Of a DNA stretch of 64,000 nt, positions 46,539 to 55,041 are shown piece by piece. This stretch comes from Silicimonas sp. (GTDB taxonomy: Bacteria > Pseudomonadota > Alphaproteobacteria > Rhodobacterales > Rhodobacteraceae). The position numbers and the translations under genes are program-made. The stretch lies in NCBI GenBank assembly GCA_022819605.1, contig JAJEGW010000192.1, forward strand, positions 62,001 through 126,000, given 5' to 3'. Below the pieces are notes generated by a model. It did no database searches and was not told the origin of the DNA. It worked only from the letters and a program-made list of their open reading frames with translations. Every line of letters begins with the position of its first letter. Position 1 is the stretch's first letter.

Positions 46539-47366
46539 ATGCAAGCAAGACACAATCTGGAAGAGCTTGAAAGGATCGCGACGCGGCTCCGCATGCACGT
46601 GGTGGACATGGTTGCACCTTCGGGCCAGGGCTATGTTCAGCAGGGTCTTGGGGCAGCGGACATATTCACGTCGCTCTATTTCGCCGAGGCGACGTTGGAT
46701 CCGGCCAATCCGACGTGGCCGGACAGGGACCGGATCTTTCTGACCACGGCCCACAACACCGCGATTTTCTACGCCGCGTTGGCGGAGCGCGGTTTCTTCG
46801 ACACGAAACGGCTCGCCACCTATGTCACCGATGGCTCGCCGCTGGAAATAAACTCGTCCGAGCGCATGGGGCCGTTTGTCGAGGCGACCTGCGGCTCGCT
46901 TGGCCAGGGCCTGTCGGTCGCAGTCGGCTGCACGCTCGCGGCAAGGCGGCAGGGACGCGCCAGCCGCGTCTATGTCATCGTCGGCGACGGCGAATTGCAG
47001 GAAGGCCAGATCTGGGAGGCCGCGATGCTTGCAGGCGCCAAGGGTCTCGAGAACCTCTGCCTGATCGTGGACTACAACTTCGTGCAGTCCGAAGGGCCGA
47101 TGGACCTGGTCATGTCTCTGGAGCCCTTGATGGACAAGATGGAGAGCTTTGGCTTCGCGTGCCAGGAAGTCGACGGCAACGACATCGGCGCGTTGCTGGG
47201 CGCTTATGAAAGAGCCCGCGAGACCAAGGGCAAGCCGAGCTTCATCAAGGCCAACACGTTGATGGGCAAGGGTGTCTCGTCGCTCGAAGGGTTGATGTTC
47301 CACCAGTTGCGCTTCCCGCCCGAGGTCGCTGCATCGGCCCGCACCGAACTGGAATCCCAGCTGTGA
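46539..47366 (+). CDS. Transketolase, N-terminal (TPP-binding PP) subunit
   Basis: A 275-residue half-transketolase. It carries the PP domain with TPP/Mg motif VGDGELQEGQIWEAAMLAGAKGLENL ending at the Asn of VDYNF (residues about 148-180), and the transketolase N-terminal GxxxxxLSxxDI-like block, here QQGLGAADIFTSLYFAE. The Pyr domain is encoded separately at 50554-51537. Split transketolases are known in apiose, sulfoquinovose and other carbohydrate pathways, where the pair moves two-carbon ketol units. It is the first gene of the rightward arm, 65 bp from the GntR gene. Confidence 0.92.
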   Translation: MQARHNLEELERIATRLRMHVVDMVAPSGQGYVQQGLGAADIFTSLYFAEATLDPANPTWPDRDRIFLTTAHNTAIFYAALAERGFFDTKRLATYVTDGSPLEINSSERMGPFVEATCGSLGQGLSVAVGCTLAARRQGRASRVYVIVGDGELQEGQIWEAAMLAGAKGLENLCLIVDYNFVQSEGPMDLVMSLEPLMDKMESFGFACQEVDGNDIGALLGAYERARETKGKPSFIKANTLMGKGVSSLEGLMFHQLRFPPEVAASARTELESQL

Positions 47367-47466
47367 AGCTTACACGAAAGGACGACCGGTCTTCGACTGA
47401 TCGACAGCCCAGCAACCGTCAAAGCGGTGCATCGCAAAAGTCGGTGCAGTACCCGAGAGGCGATAC

Positions 47467-48183
47467 ATGACAGCACAAGTCGCGGTGATCACGGGGGCGG
47501 CCGGCGGGATAGGCGCCGTGCTGGCCCGCCGTCTTGCCGTCGAAGGTTGGCGGCTGCACCTGGTCGATGTCGATGCCGCTCGGCTGGAGCCGCTGCGACA
47601 GGCGCTGCCCGAAGGCAACACGATTGCCGAAAGCAAACTTGAAGATCCTGCGGCCTGCGCGACGGCGCTGGCGGAGGCGCCCGAACCGGTCGCCGCGCTG
47701 GTGCACCTGGCGGGCATCTTCGTGCCCCATGATCTCGGCCCCGACGGCCGCGAAATCTACGACCAAACGATGCAGCACAATGCAACGAACGCCTTTGACC
47801 TTGCCGGTGCGGTCCTGCCGCGCATGACAGATGGCGGCCGCATCGTGCTTGCCTCGTCGCTCGGATTCAACAGGGGCGTGCCCGATCATGCCGCCTATTC
47901 CATGGCGAAGGGTGCGATCGTCGGTCTCACCCGCGCGTTGTCGCGGCGGGTCGGAGACCGGGGGATCCGCGTGAACGCCGTGGCGCCCGGCATCATCGAA
48001 ACGCAGATGGCGGATGACCTGATCGAACGACGCGGGCGCGATGCCCTTCTGTCGTCCATCCCGCTCGGCCGGCTGGGCCAGCCCGAAGACGTCGCGGCGG
48101 TAATCGCGTTTCTCCTGTCCGACGATGCGTCCTACGTCACGGGTCAGGTGATCAATGTCGATGGAGGAATCGCAAATGACTGA
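47467..48183 (+). CDS. Short-chain dehydrogenase/reductase
   Basis: A 238-residue classical SDR. The cofactor motif is TGAAGGIGAVLA with a following Asp (LVDVD) suggesting NAD preference, then HLAGIF in place of NNAG, the catalytic Ser in VLASSLGF, Tyr-Lys in YSMAKGAI and the C-terminal VTGQVINVDGGI. It is intact, unlike the broken SDR at 40779. It stands between the transketolase N half and the E1 alpha gene on the same strand. It probably oxidises an alcohol or polyol intermediate of the island's pathway. Confidence 0.9.
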   Translation: MTAQVAVITGAAGGIGAVLARRLAVEGWRLHLVDVDAARLEPLRQALPEGNTIAESKLEDPAACATALAEAPEPVAALVHLAGIFVPHDLGPDGREIYDQTMQHNATNAFDLAGAVLPRMTDGGRIVLASSLGFNRGVPDHAAYSMAKGAIVGLTRALSRRVGDRGIRVNAVAPGIIETQMADDLIERRGRDALLSSIPLGRLGQPEDVAAVIAFLLSDDASYVTGQVINVDGGIAND

Positions 48184-48303
48184 ATCCCGAAATCCGGGGA
48201 GCTCAGTGCGTGGACGCCATGGCTTCGAACGCGCATTGCGGGTGAAGCCGCCGTCAATCTGCGCCACCACTTCCCGACAAATCAACAGAGAGGATTTCTC
48301 GAA

Positions 48304-49296
48304 ATGAGCGTTGCCTCATCAGATGTCAATTTTTCAGACGAGCAAATGCTCGGGTTCTACCGGGACATGCTTCGAATTCGCCGAATTGAAGAGCGGATCG
48401 GCGATGACGCCAAGGCGGGAAACATACCTGGTGCCGTCCATCTTTACATCGGGCAGGAGGCGGTCGGCGTCGGCTTCTGTTCGCAACTCACGGATGACGA
48501 CTGGATTGCCTCGACCCACCGTGGACACGGCCACTTCCTTGCCAAGGGGGGCGACAGCAAATTGCTGATGGCCGAGATCTACGGCCGCGAGACCGGAATG
48601 TGCAAGGGACACGGCGGGTCCATGCATGTGGCGGATTTCTCCAAGGGAATCATCGGCGCGAACGGCATTGTCGGCGCCGGGATCTCGATCATCACGGGAG
48701 CGGCCTGGGCCGCGCAGATGGACGGCAAGGGAGCCGTCGGCATTGCCTTCTTCGGTGATGGCGCCGCGAACCAGGGAGTCATGTGCGAGGCCCTGAACGT
48801 GGCCGTGCTCTGGAAGCTGCCGGTGATCTTTGTGTGCGAAAACAACGGATTCTCCGAGTTCTCGCCGTCCTCGACCGTGACTGCAGGCAATATCGTCGAC
48901 CGGGCCAAGCCCTACGGTGCCGCCCACGAGGCGGTGGATGGCAACGACTTGATCGCCGTCCACCAGTGCGCTGCGCGGGCCATCAAGCATGCACGGGCCG
49001 GTAACGGACCATCCTTGATAGAAGCGCGCACCTACCGGCTACGCGGCCACGTTGAGGCCGAGGTGTCGTTCCTTGGGTCGAAATACCGGTCGGATGAAGA
49101 GGTTGCCGAATGGATCGCCCGTGACCCGATCCCTGCATTCGCCAAGCGTGTCATCGATGCTGGGCAGGCAAGTCAGGCCGATCTCGACCGGATCGAGGCG
49201 GAGATCGCCGCCGAAGTGACCGAGGCCGTGCTATTCGCGGAAGGATCACCCTATCCCGACCCTGCCACGCAGGGCACCAACTACATGTTTGCCTGA
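48304..49296 (+). CDS. 2-oxoacid/acetoin dehydrogenase E1 component, alpha subunit
   Basis: A 330-residue TPP-binding E1 alpha subunit of the AcoA/PdhA type. The TPP motif begins FFGDGAANQGVMCEALNVAV at about residue 149 and ends at the Asn pair in VCENNGFS. GHGGSMHVADFSKG and the phosphorylation-loop-like TYRLRGHVEAE are also family blocks. A GAGAGGA ribosome-binding site precedes the ATG. Its beta partner follows after 15 bp. The acetoin-type label comes from size and the absence of a fused lipoyl domain; the substrate is not established. Confidence 0.92.
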   Translation: MSVASSDVNFSDEQMLGFYRDMLRIRRIEERIGDDAKAGNIPGAVHLYIGQEAVGVGFCSQLTDDDWIASTHRGHGHFLAKGGDSKLLMAEIYGRETGMCKGHGGSMHVADFSKGIIGANGIVGAGISIITGAAWAAQMDGKGAVGIAFFGDGAANQGVMCEALNVAVLWKLPVIFVCENNGFSEFSPSSTVTAGNIVDRAKPYGAAHEAVDGNDLIAVHQCAARAIKHARAGNGPSLIEARTYRLRGHVEAEVSFLGSKYRSDEEVAEWIARDPIPAFAKRVIDAGQASQADLDRIEAEIAAEVTEAVLFAEGSPYPDPATQGTNYMFA

Positions 49297-49311
49297 AGGA
49301 GAACCCGGGAC

Positions 49312-50301
49312 ATGGCAAAGAAAAGAATGATCCAGGCCATAAACGAAGCGCTTGATGGCGAAATGGCCAGGGACCCGAAGGTCGTGGTGTTCGGCGAGGA
49401 CGTCGAAATCAGCCTGTTCGGCGACACGCGCGGGTTGAAGGACAAGCACGGAGCGCACCGCGTCCGCAACATGCCGATCTCCGAAACGGTAATGAGCGGG
49501 ATGGACGTTGGTGCCGCTGCGGCAGGGTACAAGGTGTTTTGCCACATGATGTTCGGCAACTTCATGTACACCGGCTTTGACAGCATTGCCAACCAGGCCA
49601 GCAAGCTGCGCTACATGACGGCCGGGCAGATAGCCCTGCCCATTGTCTACATGGGGGTCTTCGGTGGCGGTCGATCGGCCGCGGCACAGCATTCCGACGC
49701 GATGCACCCGATGATCATGAATCTGGGTGGGATCAAGGTTGCCCTTCCCGCGACGCCCGCCGATGCAATGGGCCTTCTGCGTTCGGCAATCCATGATCCG
49801 AATCCCGTGATGTTTCTGCAGGCGGCCGGACGTGGCGGTGAACAGGGCGAAGTGCCCGAAGGCGATCATGTCATCGAGCTCGGCAAGGCCTCGACCGTTC
49901 AGGAAGGGGACGACGTGACGGTCGTGGCCATTGGCGCCATGGTGCGGCCGGCAATGCGTGCGGCGCAAGAACTGGCAAGGGCGGGGATCGGTGTCGACCT
50001 GATCGATCCTCGCACGGTCGTGCCGCTGGACAGCGAGATGATCCTTGATTCCGTCCGCAAGACCGGTCGACTGGTCGTCGTGGACGAGGCGCGCGACATG
50101 TGCTCGGCGGCGTCCCACATCGCGGCGATTTGTGCCGACCAGTGCTTCGACGCCCTCAAGGCGCCGATCCGGCGCGTCACGGTCCCGGATGTGGCGCTGC
50201 CCTATTCGCCGCCGCTGGAGAAGGCGCTTCTGCCGAACGTAGCCAGCATTTCGGAAGCCGTGCGCCGACTTCTCGGCAAAGCCGCCGAAGAAGGGGCCTG
50301 A
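49312..50301 (+). CDS. 2-oxoacid/acetoin dehydrogenase E1 component, beta subunit
   Basis: A 329-residue E1 beta subunit. The Pyr domain begins KKRMIQAINEALDGEMARD and continues FGEDVEISLFGDTRGL and MPISETVMSGMDVGAA, where the Glu activates TPP. The C-terminal half has LIDPRTVVPLDSEMILDSV and VDEARDMCSAASHIAAI. It pairs with the alpha subunit encoded just upstream. The stop is followed after three bases by the lipoyl-protein gene, indicating that the three are translated together. Confidence 0.93.
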   Translation: MAKKRMIQAINEALDGEMARDPKVVVFGEDVEISLFGDTRGLKDKHGAHRVRNMPISETVMSGMDVGAAAAGYKVFCHMMFGNFMYTGFDSIANQASKLRYMTAGQIALPIVYMGVFGGGRSAAAQHSDAMHPMIMNLGGIKVALPATPADAMGLLRSAIHDPNPVMFLQAAGRGGEQGEVPEGDHVIELGKASTVQEGDDVTVVAIGAMVRPAMRAAQELARAGIGVDLIDPRTVVPLDSEMILDSVRKTGRLVVVDEARDMCSAASHIAAICADQCFDALKAPIRRVTVPDVALPYSPPLEKALLPNVASISEAVRRLLGKAAEEGA

Positions 50302-50304
50302 ACA

Positions 50305-50547
50305 ATGAAAGTCGCGCTGAAAATGCCGCGGATCGGCATGAACATGGAAGAAGGCACCCTTGTCGCGTGGAAGGTCCATCCGGGCGAGAGCTTCAAGGAA
50401 GGCGATGTCCTCTACGAAGTCGAAACCGAGAAGGTCACGAACGAATATGAGGCGCCTTGCAACGGCACGATGCTGGAACACCTCGCCGACGAAGGGGACG
50501 ATATCCCGGTAGGTGACAATGTCTGCAGGATCGAAAAGGGCGATTGA
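50305..50547 (+). CDS. Free-standing lipoyl (biotin-like) carrier domain protein
   Basis: An 80-residue protein consisting only of a lipoyl domain. The swinging-arm lysine is K43 in VETEKVTNEYEAP, on the expected hairpin, and MPRIGMNMEEGTLVAWKVHPGE matches E2 lipoyl domains. There is no subunit-binding domain and no acyltransferase domain, and no E2 or E3 gene is in the island. It begins three bases after E1 beta and ends six bases before the transketolase C half. Either a housekeeping E2 core accepts it, or it shuttles groups between the E1 and transketolase proteins. Confidence 0.93.
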   Translation: MKVALKMPRIGMNMEEGTLVAWKVHPGESFKEGDVLYEVETEKVTNEYEAPCNGTMLEHLADEGDDIPVGDNVCRIEKGD

Positions 50548-50553
50548 ACTGCC

Positions 50554-51537
50554 ATGGCAGAAACCCTGACCAAGCTCGAAGCCGCGGATTTCATCAACCG
50601 GTCCTTCAAGCCACCGCCTCGATCCTACGGCGACGCGCTGATCGAGGCCGCCAAGGCCGATGAGCGCATCGTCGCCCTGTGCGCCGACCTCGTTCCGCCA
50701 ACCGAGACCGACCGATTCCGCGACGAGTTGCCCGAGCGGTTCCACAATGTAGGTATCGCGGAGGCAAACATGATCGGCATGGCTGGCGGCATGGCGCGCT
50801 CGGGCGAGATCCCATTCTGCCATTCGTTCTGCGCCTTCATCACCAAGCGCGTGCTCGATCAGATCACGATGCAGGCGGCCTATCCGAACCTGCCCGTGAA
50901 GATCGTCGGGTTCCTGCCCGGGGTTGCGACACTCCTGGGCGTCTCGCACCAGGCCATCGAGGACGTGGCGATCCTTCGCGCGGTGCCCAACATGGCGATT
51001 TTCGAACCCTCCGGGCCGGAATATCACGCGGCCATGGTCCAGATGGCGCTGGATTGGGACGGGCCAGCCTACCTGCGGATGAAACGGCCAGAAACGACCC
51101 CGCCGCCTTTCGAGCCGCAGTCTCTGGAGATCGGCAAGGGCGTCATTCGTCGCGAGGGCGGCGACCTCACGATCATTTCCGCAGGGCTTTGCGTGATCGA
51201 AGCGCTCGATGCGGCGGACATTCTTTCGAGTGAAGGGATCGAAGCGGGCGTCGTCGACATGGCCTCGCTCAAGCCGATTGACGAAGCGCTGATCGCAGAA
51301 CGCGCAGTAACCACGGGCGCCGTCGTCACGGCAGAAAATCACAACATCATTGGCGGTCTTGGCTCGGCCGTGGCCGAAGTGCTGGCCGAAGTCGGGATCG
51401 GCTTGCCCTTCCGGCGCGTGGGCGTCCGCGATCACTTTTGTGAAGGCGGCACGTCGCCGTACCTGATGAACAAGTTCGGGCTCGACGCGCCGGCCATCGC
51501 GGAAGCGGCCCGCGATGTCGTGAGACGGAAGGGATGA
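50554..51537 (+). CDS. Transketolase, C-terminal (Pyr) subunit
   Basis: A 327-residue protein with the Pyr and C-terminal domains of a transketolase. The TPP-activating Glu is in FHNVGIAEANMIGMAGGMA, and SHQAIEDVAILRAVPNMAIFEPSG follows; the C-terminal domain has GGLGSAVAEVLAEVG. It should pair with the N-terminal half encoded at 46539-47366, four genes upstream. The N-terminal 20 residues (MAETLTKLEAADFINRSFK) precede the domain and resemble a short linker. It is six bases after the lipoyl gene. Confidence 0.92.
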   Translation: MAETLTKLEAADFINRSFKPPPRSYGDALIEAAKADERIVALCADLVPPTETDRFRDELPERFHNVGIAEANMIGMAGGMARSGEIPFCHSFCAFITKRVLDQITMQAAYPNLPVKIVGFLPGVATLLGVSHQAIEDVAILRAVPNMAIFEPSGPEYHAAMVQMALDWDGPAYLRMKRPETTPPPFEPQSLEIGKGVIRREGGDLTIISAGLCVIEALDAADILSSEGIEAGVVDMASLKPIDEALIAERAVTTGAVVTAENHNIIGGLGSAVAEVLAEVGIGLPFRRVGVRDHFCEGGTSPYLMNKFGLDAPAIAEAARDVVRRKG

Positions 51538-51596
51538 GCGTGGCAAACAGGTACGATTGCGGATCCGGCGAAGACGCCTGCATGGCTTGCTAGGCA

Positions 51597-52769
51597 TTGA
51601 CGTTTCGGCACGACATAACCCTGGCGAACATCGACGTCTTCCCGATCAGGGCAAAGGGCGGAGTGTCGCCAAAGATGGCGCTAGGCACGATGCCTACGCG
51701 ACCCGCTTTGCTGGTTCGGATCAGGGACGTCGACGGCTGCCTTGGCTGGGGCGAGGTCTGGGCCAACTTCCCGCCACGCGCCAATCTGCACAAGGCGCAC
51801 ATCATCGAGGACGTCGTGGCGCCGCAGCTGCGTGGCGCACGGTTTGTCGAACCTCGGGAAATTGGCGAATTCCTTTGCAATCGGCTGTCGATCTACTTCC
51901 TTCATGTCGGACAGCTCGAGGTTCTCTCGCACATACTTGCCGGCATCGATACCGCGCTTTGGGACCTCGCGTTGCGTAAGGCGGGTCGGTCCTTCGCCGA
52001 GTTCATGGAGCTTTCCGAGACGTCCGCTCAATCCTACGCGACCTCGATCAACGCGGACGATCTAGAGCGTCTGATCCCGCATCACGCGTCACTCGGGCAA
52101 ACCCATTTCAAGCTTAAGATTGGATTTGCGGAGCACGGCAACCGAGAAATCGTGGAACGGGCCGCAAGGCTGTGCCCGAGCGGGTCGCGTATCTTGGTTG
52201 ACAGCAATCAGTCGTGGACGCTTGCGACCGCCAGGGATGAGCTTCGAAAACTGGAGGACCTCTCGCCCTATTTCGCGGAAGAGCCGCTGCCGGCGAACGC
52301 GTCACTTGCCGATTGGGAAGAGCTAGCCTCGTCCACGGACATCCCGCTTGCGGGCGGCGAGAACATCTACGGAATCGAGGACTTCTGCGCGATGGCGAAT
52401 GTCGGGCTAAGGATCTTGCAGCCGGACGTCGCGAAATGGGGCGGCGTGACGGGGGCTTTGGACCTGGCGCATGCGATGCCTCAAGGTGCGTGCCTCTGGC
52501 CGCATTTCATGGGTACCGCCGTCGGCCAGGTCGCGGCTCTGTCGATCACTGCGGTCCTTGCGGAGACGTCGTCCTGTGAAGTGGATGTCAACGAGAATGC
52601 CCTGCGAACCGATCTCTGCGGCGACATCATCACCGTCAGGAAGGGCCGTGTAGATCTGCCTTCCGAGCCTGGCTTGGTCGTGCCGCCGGTCCCTGATCTG
52701 CTTGCGGCATTCGCGGACGATCGGGACTCGGCTCCAAGGGCTGAAGCTATTCGCAGCGAGATTTCGTGA
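51597..52769 (+). CDS. Enolase-superfamily (mandelate racemase-like) enzyme
   Basis: A 390-residue enzyme of the mandelate racemase/muconate lactonising group. Visible active-site residues are a Lys-x-Lys pair (K172, K174 in HFKLKIGF), metal ligands D202 (VDSNQSW), E228 (FAEEPL) and E255 (GGEN), and a His in the sixth or seventh strand (H303 in LWPHFMG). Together they fit a dehydratase or epimerase of acid sugars that abstracts the proton next to a carboxylate. The start is a TTG at 51597 with a weak AGG before it. It closes the rightward arm, 60 bp after the transketolase C half. Confidence 0.88.
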   Translation: MTFRHDITLANIDVFPIRAKGGVSPKMALGTMPTRPALLVRIRDVDGCLGWGEVWANFPPRANLHKAHIIEDVVAPQLRGARFVEPREIGEFLCNRLSIYFLHVGQLEVLSHILAGIDTALWDLALRKAGRSFAEFMELSETSAQSYATSINADDLERLIPHHASLGQTHFKLKIGFAEHGNREIVERAARLCPSGSRILVDSNQSWTLATARDELRKLEDLSPYFAEEPLPANASLADWEELASSTDIPLAGGENIYGIEDFCAMANVGLRILQPDVAKWGGVTGALDLAHAMPQGACLWPHFMGTAVGQVAALSITAVLAETSSCEVDVNENALRTDLCGDIITVRKGRVDLPSEPGLVVPPVPDLLAAFADDRDSAPRAEAIRSEIS

Positions 52770-53220
52770 GCCGAGTTGGACGGGCGTTGGTGCGGTCAGG
52801 CAATCGCAAGGCAACGCAGTTTTTTGCAACATGAAATTGCAACCGGGAATGAACACAGTTGTTCAGGCGCCGCCCGCCTTCCTCGCTTGCCAGTCGAGAA
52901 AGGCGGGCGGCCTGAATTCCATGACGCAGTTCCCAAGGGCCGGCATGGCGATGGCTTACCCTTCGGACCGGCGGGTGCAGGCGCGCTTGAGTCAGAGCTT
53001 GAACGGCAGCTGCATCCCACAACCTCGGAACCGACCGGGATGGCCCGGTCTCGGTACAGATCGCGTCGCATCCTTTCGATGCTGTTCCCGAAGCAGAGGC
53101 AGCACGCCGCAGTCTCCTCTCTCTTGCTGCTGAATGGCTCCGCTCCAGGATCGCCGCCGTTCTTGAATTGCTTGCATTGCATCTTTAGGTCGTTGCCAAG
53201 CCGGAAAGGACGACCCTCTC
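52770..53220. other. Intergenic region between the enolase-superfamily gene and pepF
   Basis: About 450 bp. A strong hairpin at 52862-52916 is listed separately. The rest holds no supported gene; the open frames have arginine- and serine-rich translations with no motif. The pepF promoter should lie in the 3' part. This is the right-hand boundary of the catabolic island. Confidence 0.5.
52862..52916 (+). terminator. Strong 17-bp hairpin closing the rightward arm
   Basis: The left arm (52862-52880) and right arm (52900-52916) are reverse complements over 17 bp, TTCAGGC and CGCCCGCCTT, with one two-base bulge (GC at 52869-52870). A 19-base loop separates them. It lies 93 bp after the enolase-superfamily stop. 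No T-tract follows, so it could stabilise the mRNA 3' end, act with Rho, or be a repeat element. Confidence 0.5.
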
Positions 53221-55041
53221 ATGGACATGACTTCGAAGCCTTCGACCGCGCCGGATTCGGCCGCGGCCGTCTCCCTCGGCGACCTGCCGGAATGGGATTT
53301 GTCGGATCTGTATTCCGGGCCGGATGCGCCCGAATTCGCCAGCGACATGGAACGCCTGGAAACGAGCTGCGCCGAATTCGCTGCCGCTTACGAAGGCAAA
53401 CTCAGGGACCTTGATGCAGCGGCAATGCGCAACTGCATCCTGAGCTACGAGGAAATCGATCTGACAGCTGACCGGATCATGTCCTTCGCCGGGTTGAGAT
53501 ACTACCAAATCACCACCGACGCTGACCGCGCAAAGTTCCTGTCGGACGCGCAGGACAGGATCACGGCTGCCACGACTTCGCTCGTCTTTTTCACACTTGA
53601 AATCAACCGGATCGACGACGCCGTCCTTGATGGCTGGTTTGCCGGGGACGGGGAACTTGCTCGCTACAAGCCCGTTTTCGACCGGATGCGTGCCATGCGT
53701 CCGTACCAGCTCTCTGATGAGCTGGAGAAGTTCCTGCACGACCAGTCGACGGTGGGCGCTACCGCTTGGAACAGGCTCTTTGACGAAACCGTCGCGGGAC
53801 TGTCGTTCAGCGTGAATGGCGAGGAAAAGAACCTTGAATCGACCTTGAACCATCTGACGGACGAGGACCGCGACCTTCGCGAAGCTGCGGCGCGGGAACT
53901 CGCGAGGGTCTTCAACTCAAACGTCAAGCTCTTCGCCAGGGTACACAACACGCTCGCCAAGGAAAAGGAGATCCAGGATCGCTGGCGCAAGATGCCAACG
54001 CCGCAAACGGGCAGGCATCTGGCCAACGACGTAGAGCCGGAAGTCGTCAATGCGCTGCGGGACGCTGTCGTGGCGGCATATCCGAAACTCAGCCATCGTT
54101 ACTACAGGCTCAAGTCACGCTGGATGGGGCTCGAAGCACTTGCAGTCTGGGACCGGAACGCGCCACTGCCCATGGAGTCGGACCGATCTGTCACCTGGGA
54201 GGAGGCGCGTGACACGGTGCTGGCGGCCTATGGCGACTTCGATCCGGAGATGGCCAGGCTTGCGGAGCCGTTCTTCAGGAACGGCTGGATTGACGCGCCC
54301 GTCAGGCCGGGAAAGGCTCCCGGCGCCTTCGCTCATCCGACCGTGGTCGACGTGCACCCCTACGTGATGCTGAACTACCTGGGAAAGCCGCGAGACGTAA
54401 TGACTCTGGCCCATGAACTGGGACACGGAGTGCACCAGCGCCTGGCGGCGGGGCAGGGACAGCTGCTGTCCTCGACTCCGCTGACCCTTGCGGAGACGGC
54501 GAGCGTATTCGGCGAGATGCTGACATTCCGGCGGCTCCTGTCCGAGGCGCCTTCGGCCGGCGAAAGGAAAGTGCTGCTGGCGGGCAAGGTCGAAGACATG
54601 ATCAACACGGTCGTCCGGCAGATCGCGTTCTACGATTTCGAGTGCAAGCTGCATGAAGCCCGTCGCGGTGGTGAGTTGACGCCCGGCGATCTTGGCGAGC
54701 TCTGGATGAGCGTTCAGGAGGAGAGCCTTGGGCCTGCGTTCACGTTCATGGAGGGCTACGAGACCTTTTGGGCCTATATCCCTCATTTCGTGCATGCACC
54801 CTTCTACGTATATGCCTACGCGTTCGGCGACGGATTGGTGAACGCGCTCTATGCGGTCCATGAGGAAGGCGATCCGGCGTTTCAGGAAAAGTTCTTCGAG
54901 ATGTTGAAGGCAGGTGGTTCAAGGCACCACAAGGAACTACTTGCGCCCTTCGGCCTTGACGCCGGAGATCCGGCATTCTGGGACAGGGGCCTGGACATGA
55001 TCTCCGGCTTCATCGACGACCTGGAGGCGATGGAAGCCTGA
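53221..55041 (+). CDS. pepF: Oligoendopeptidase F (M3 family)
   Basis: A 606-residue cytoplasmic zinc metallopeptidase of the M3B family that degrades oligopeptides. The zinc motif HELGHGVHQRL (HExxH) is preceded by TLA, with the third ligand Glu in LAETASVFGE about 25 residues on. The N terminus has the PepF-like WDLSDLYSGPDAPEF. A C-terminal block HAPFYVYAYAFGDGLVNALY is also typical. The ATG at 53221 is immediately preceded by a weak AAGGACGA. It converges on znuB. Confidence 0.95.
   Translation: MDMTSKPSTAPDSAAAVSLGDLPEWDLSDLYSGPDAPEFASDMERLETSCAEFAAAYEGKLRDLDAAAMRNCILSYEEIDLTADRIMSFAGLRYYQITTDADRAKFLSDAQDRITAATTSLVFFTLEINRIDDAVLDGWFAGDGELARYKPVFDRMRAMRPYQLSDELEKFLHDQSTVGATAWNRLFDETVAGLSFSVNGEEKNLESTLNHLTDEDRDLREAAARELARVFNSNVKLFARVHNTLAKEKEIQDRWRKMPTPQTGRHLANDVEPEVVNALRDAVVAAYPKLSHRYYRLKSRWMGLEALAVWDRNAPLPMESDRSVTWEEARDTVLAAYGDFDPEMARLAEPFFRNGWIDAPVRPGKAPGAFAHPTVVDVHPYVMLNYLGKPRDVMTLAHELGHGVHQRLAAGQGQLLSSTPLTLAETASVFGEMLTFRRLLSEAPSAGERKVLLAGKVEDMINTVVRQIAFYDFECKLHEARRGGELTPGDLGELWMSVQEESLGPAFTFMEGYETFWAYIPHFVHAPFYVYAYAFGDGLVNALYAVHEEGDPAFQEKFFEMLKAGGSRHHKELLAPFGLDAGDPAFWDRGLDMISGFIDDLEAMEA

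Noticed and set aside
48304..50547. A normal acetoin dehydrogenase operon
   Set aside because: acoC (E2), acoL (E3), acoX and the acoR regulator are absent and the neighbours are transketolase halves, so only the E1 type is acoAB-like.
49246..51597. A 783-codon open frame on the minus strand
   Set aside because: It is antisense to the E1 beta, lipoyl and transketolase C genes, whose motifs are unmistakable. Its translation is rich in Arg and His with no domain, as expected for an antisense shadow in high-GC DNA.
46539..52769. Identity with the sulfoquinovose transketolase (sulfo-TK) pathway
   Set aside because: That pathway also needs a sugar isomerase, a sulfolactaldehyde-handling enzyme and sulfonate export. 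Here the C-S chemistry would be a sulfate ester (sulfatase), and the E1/lipoyl genes do not belong to it.
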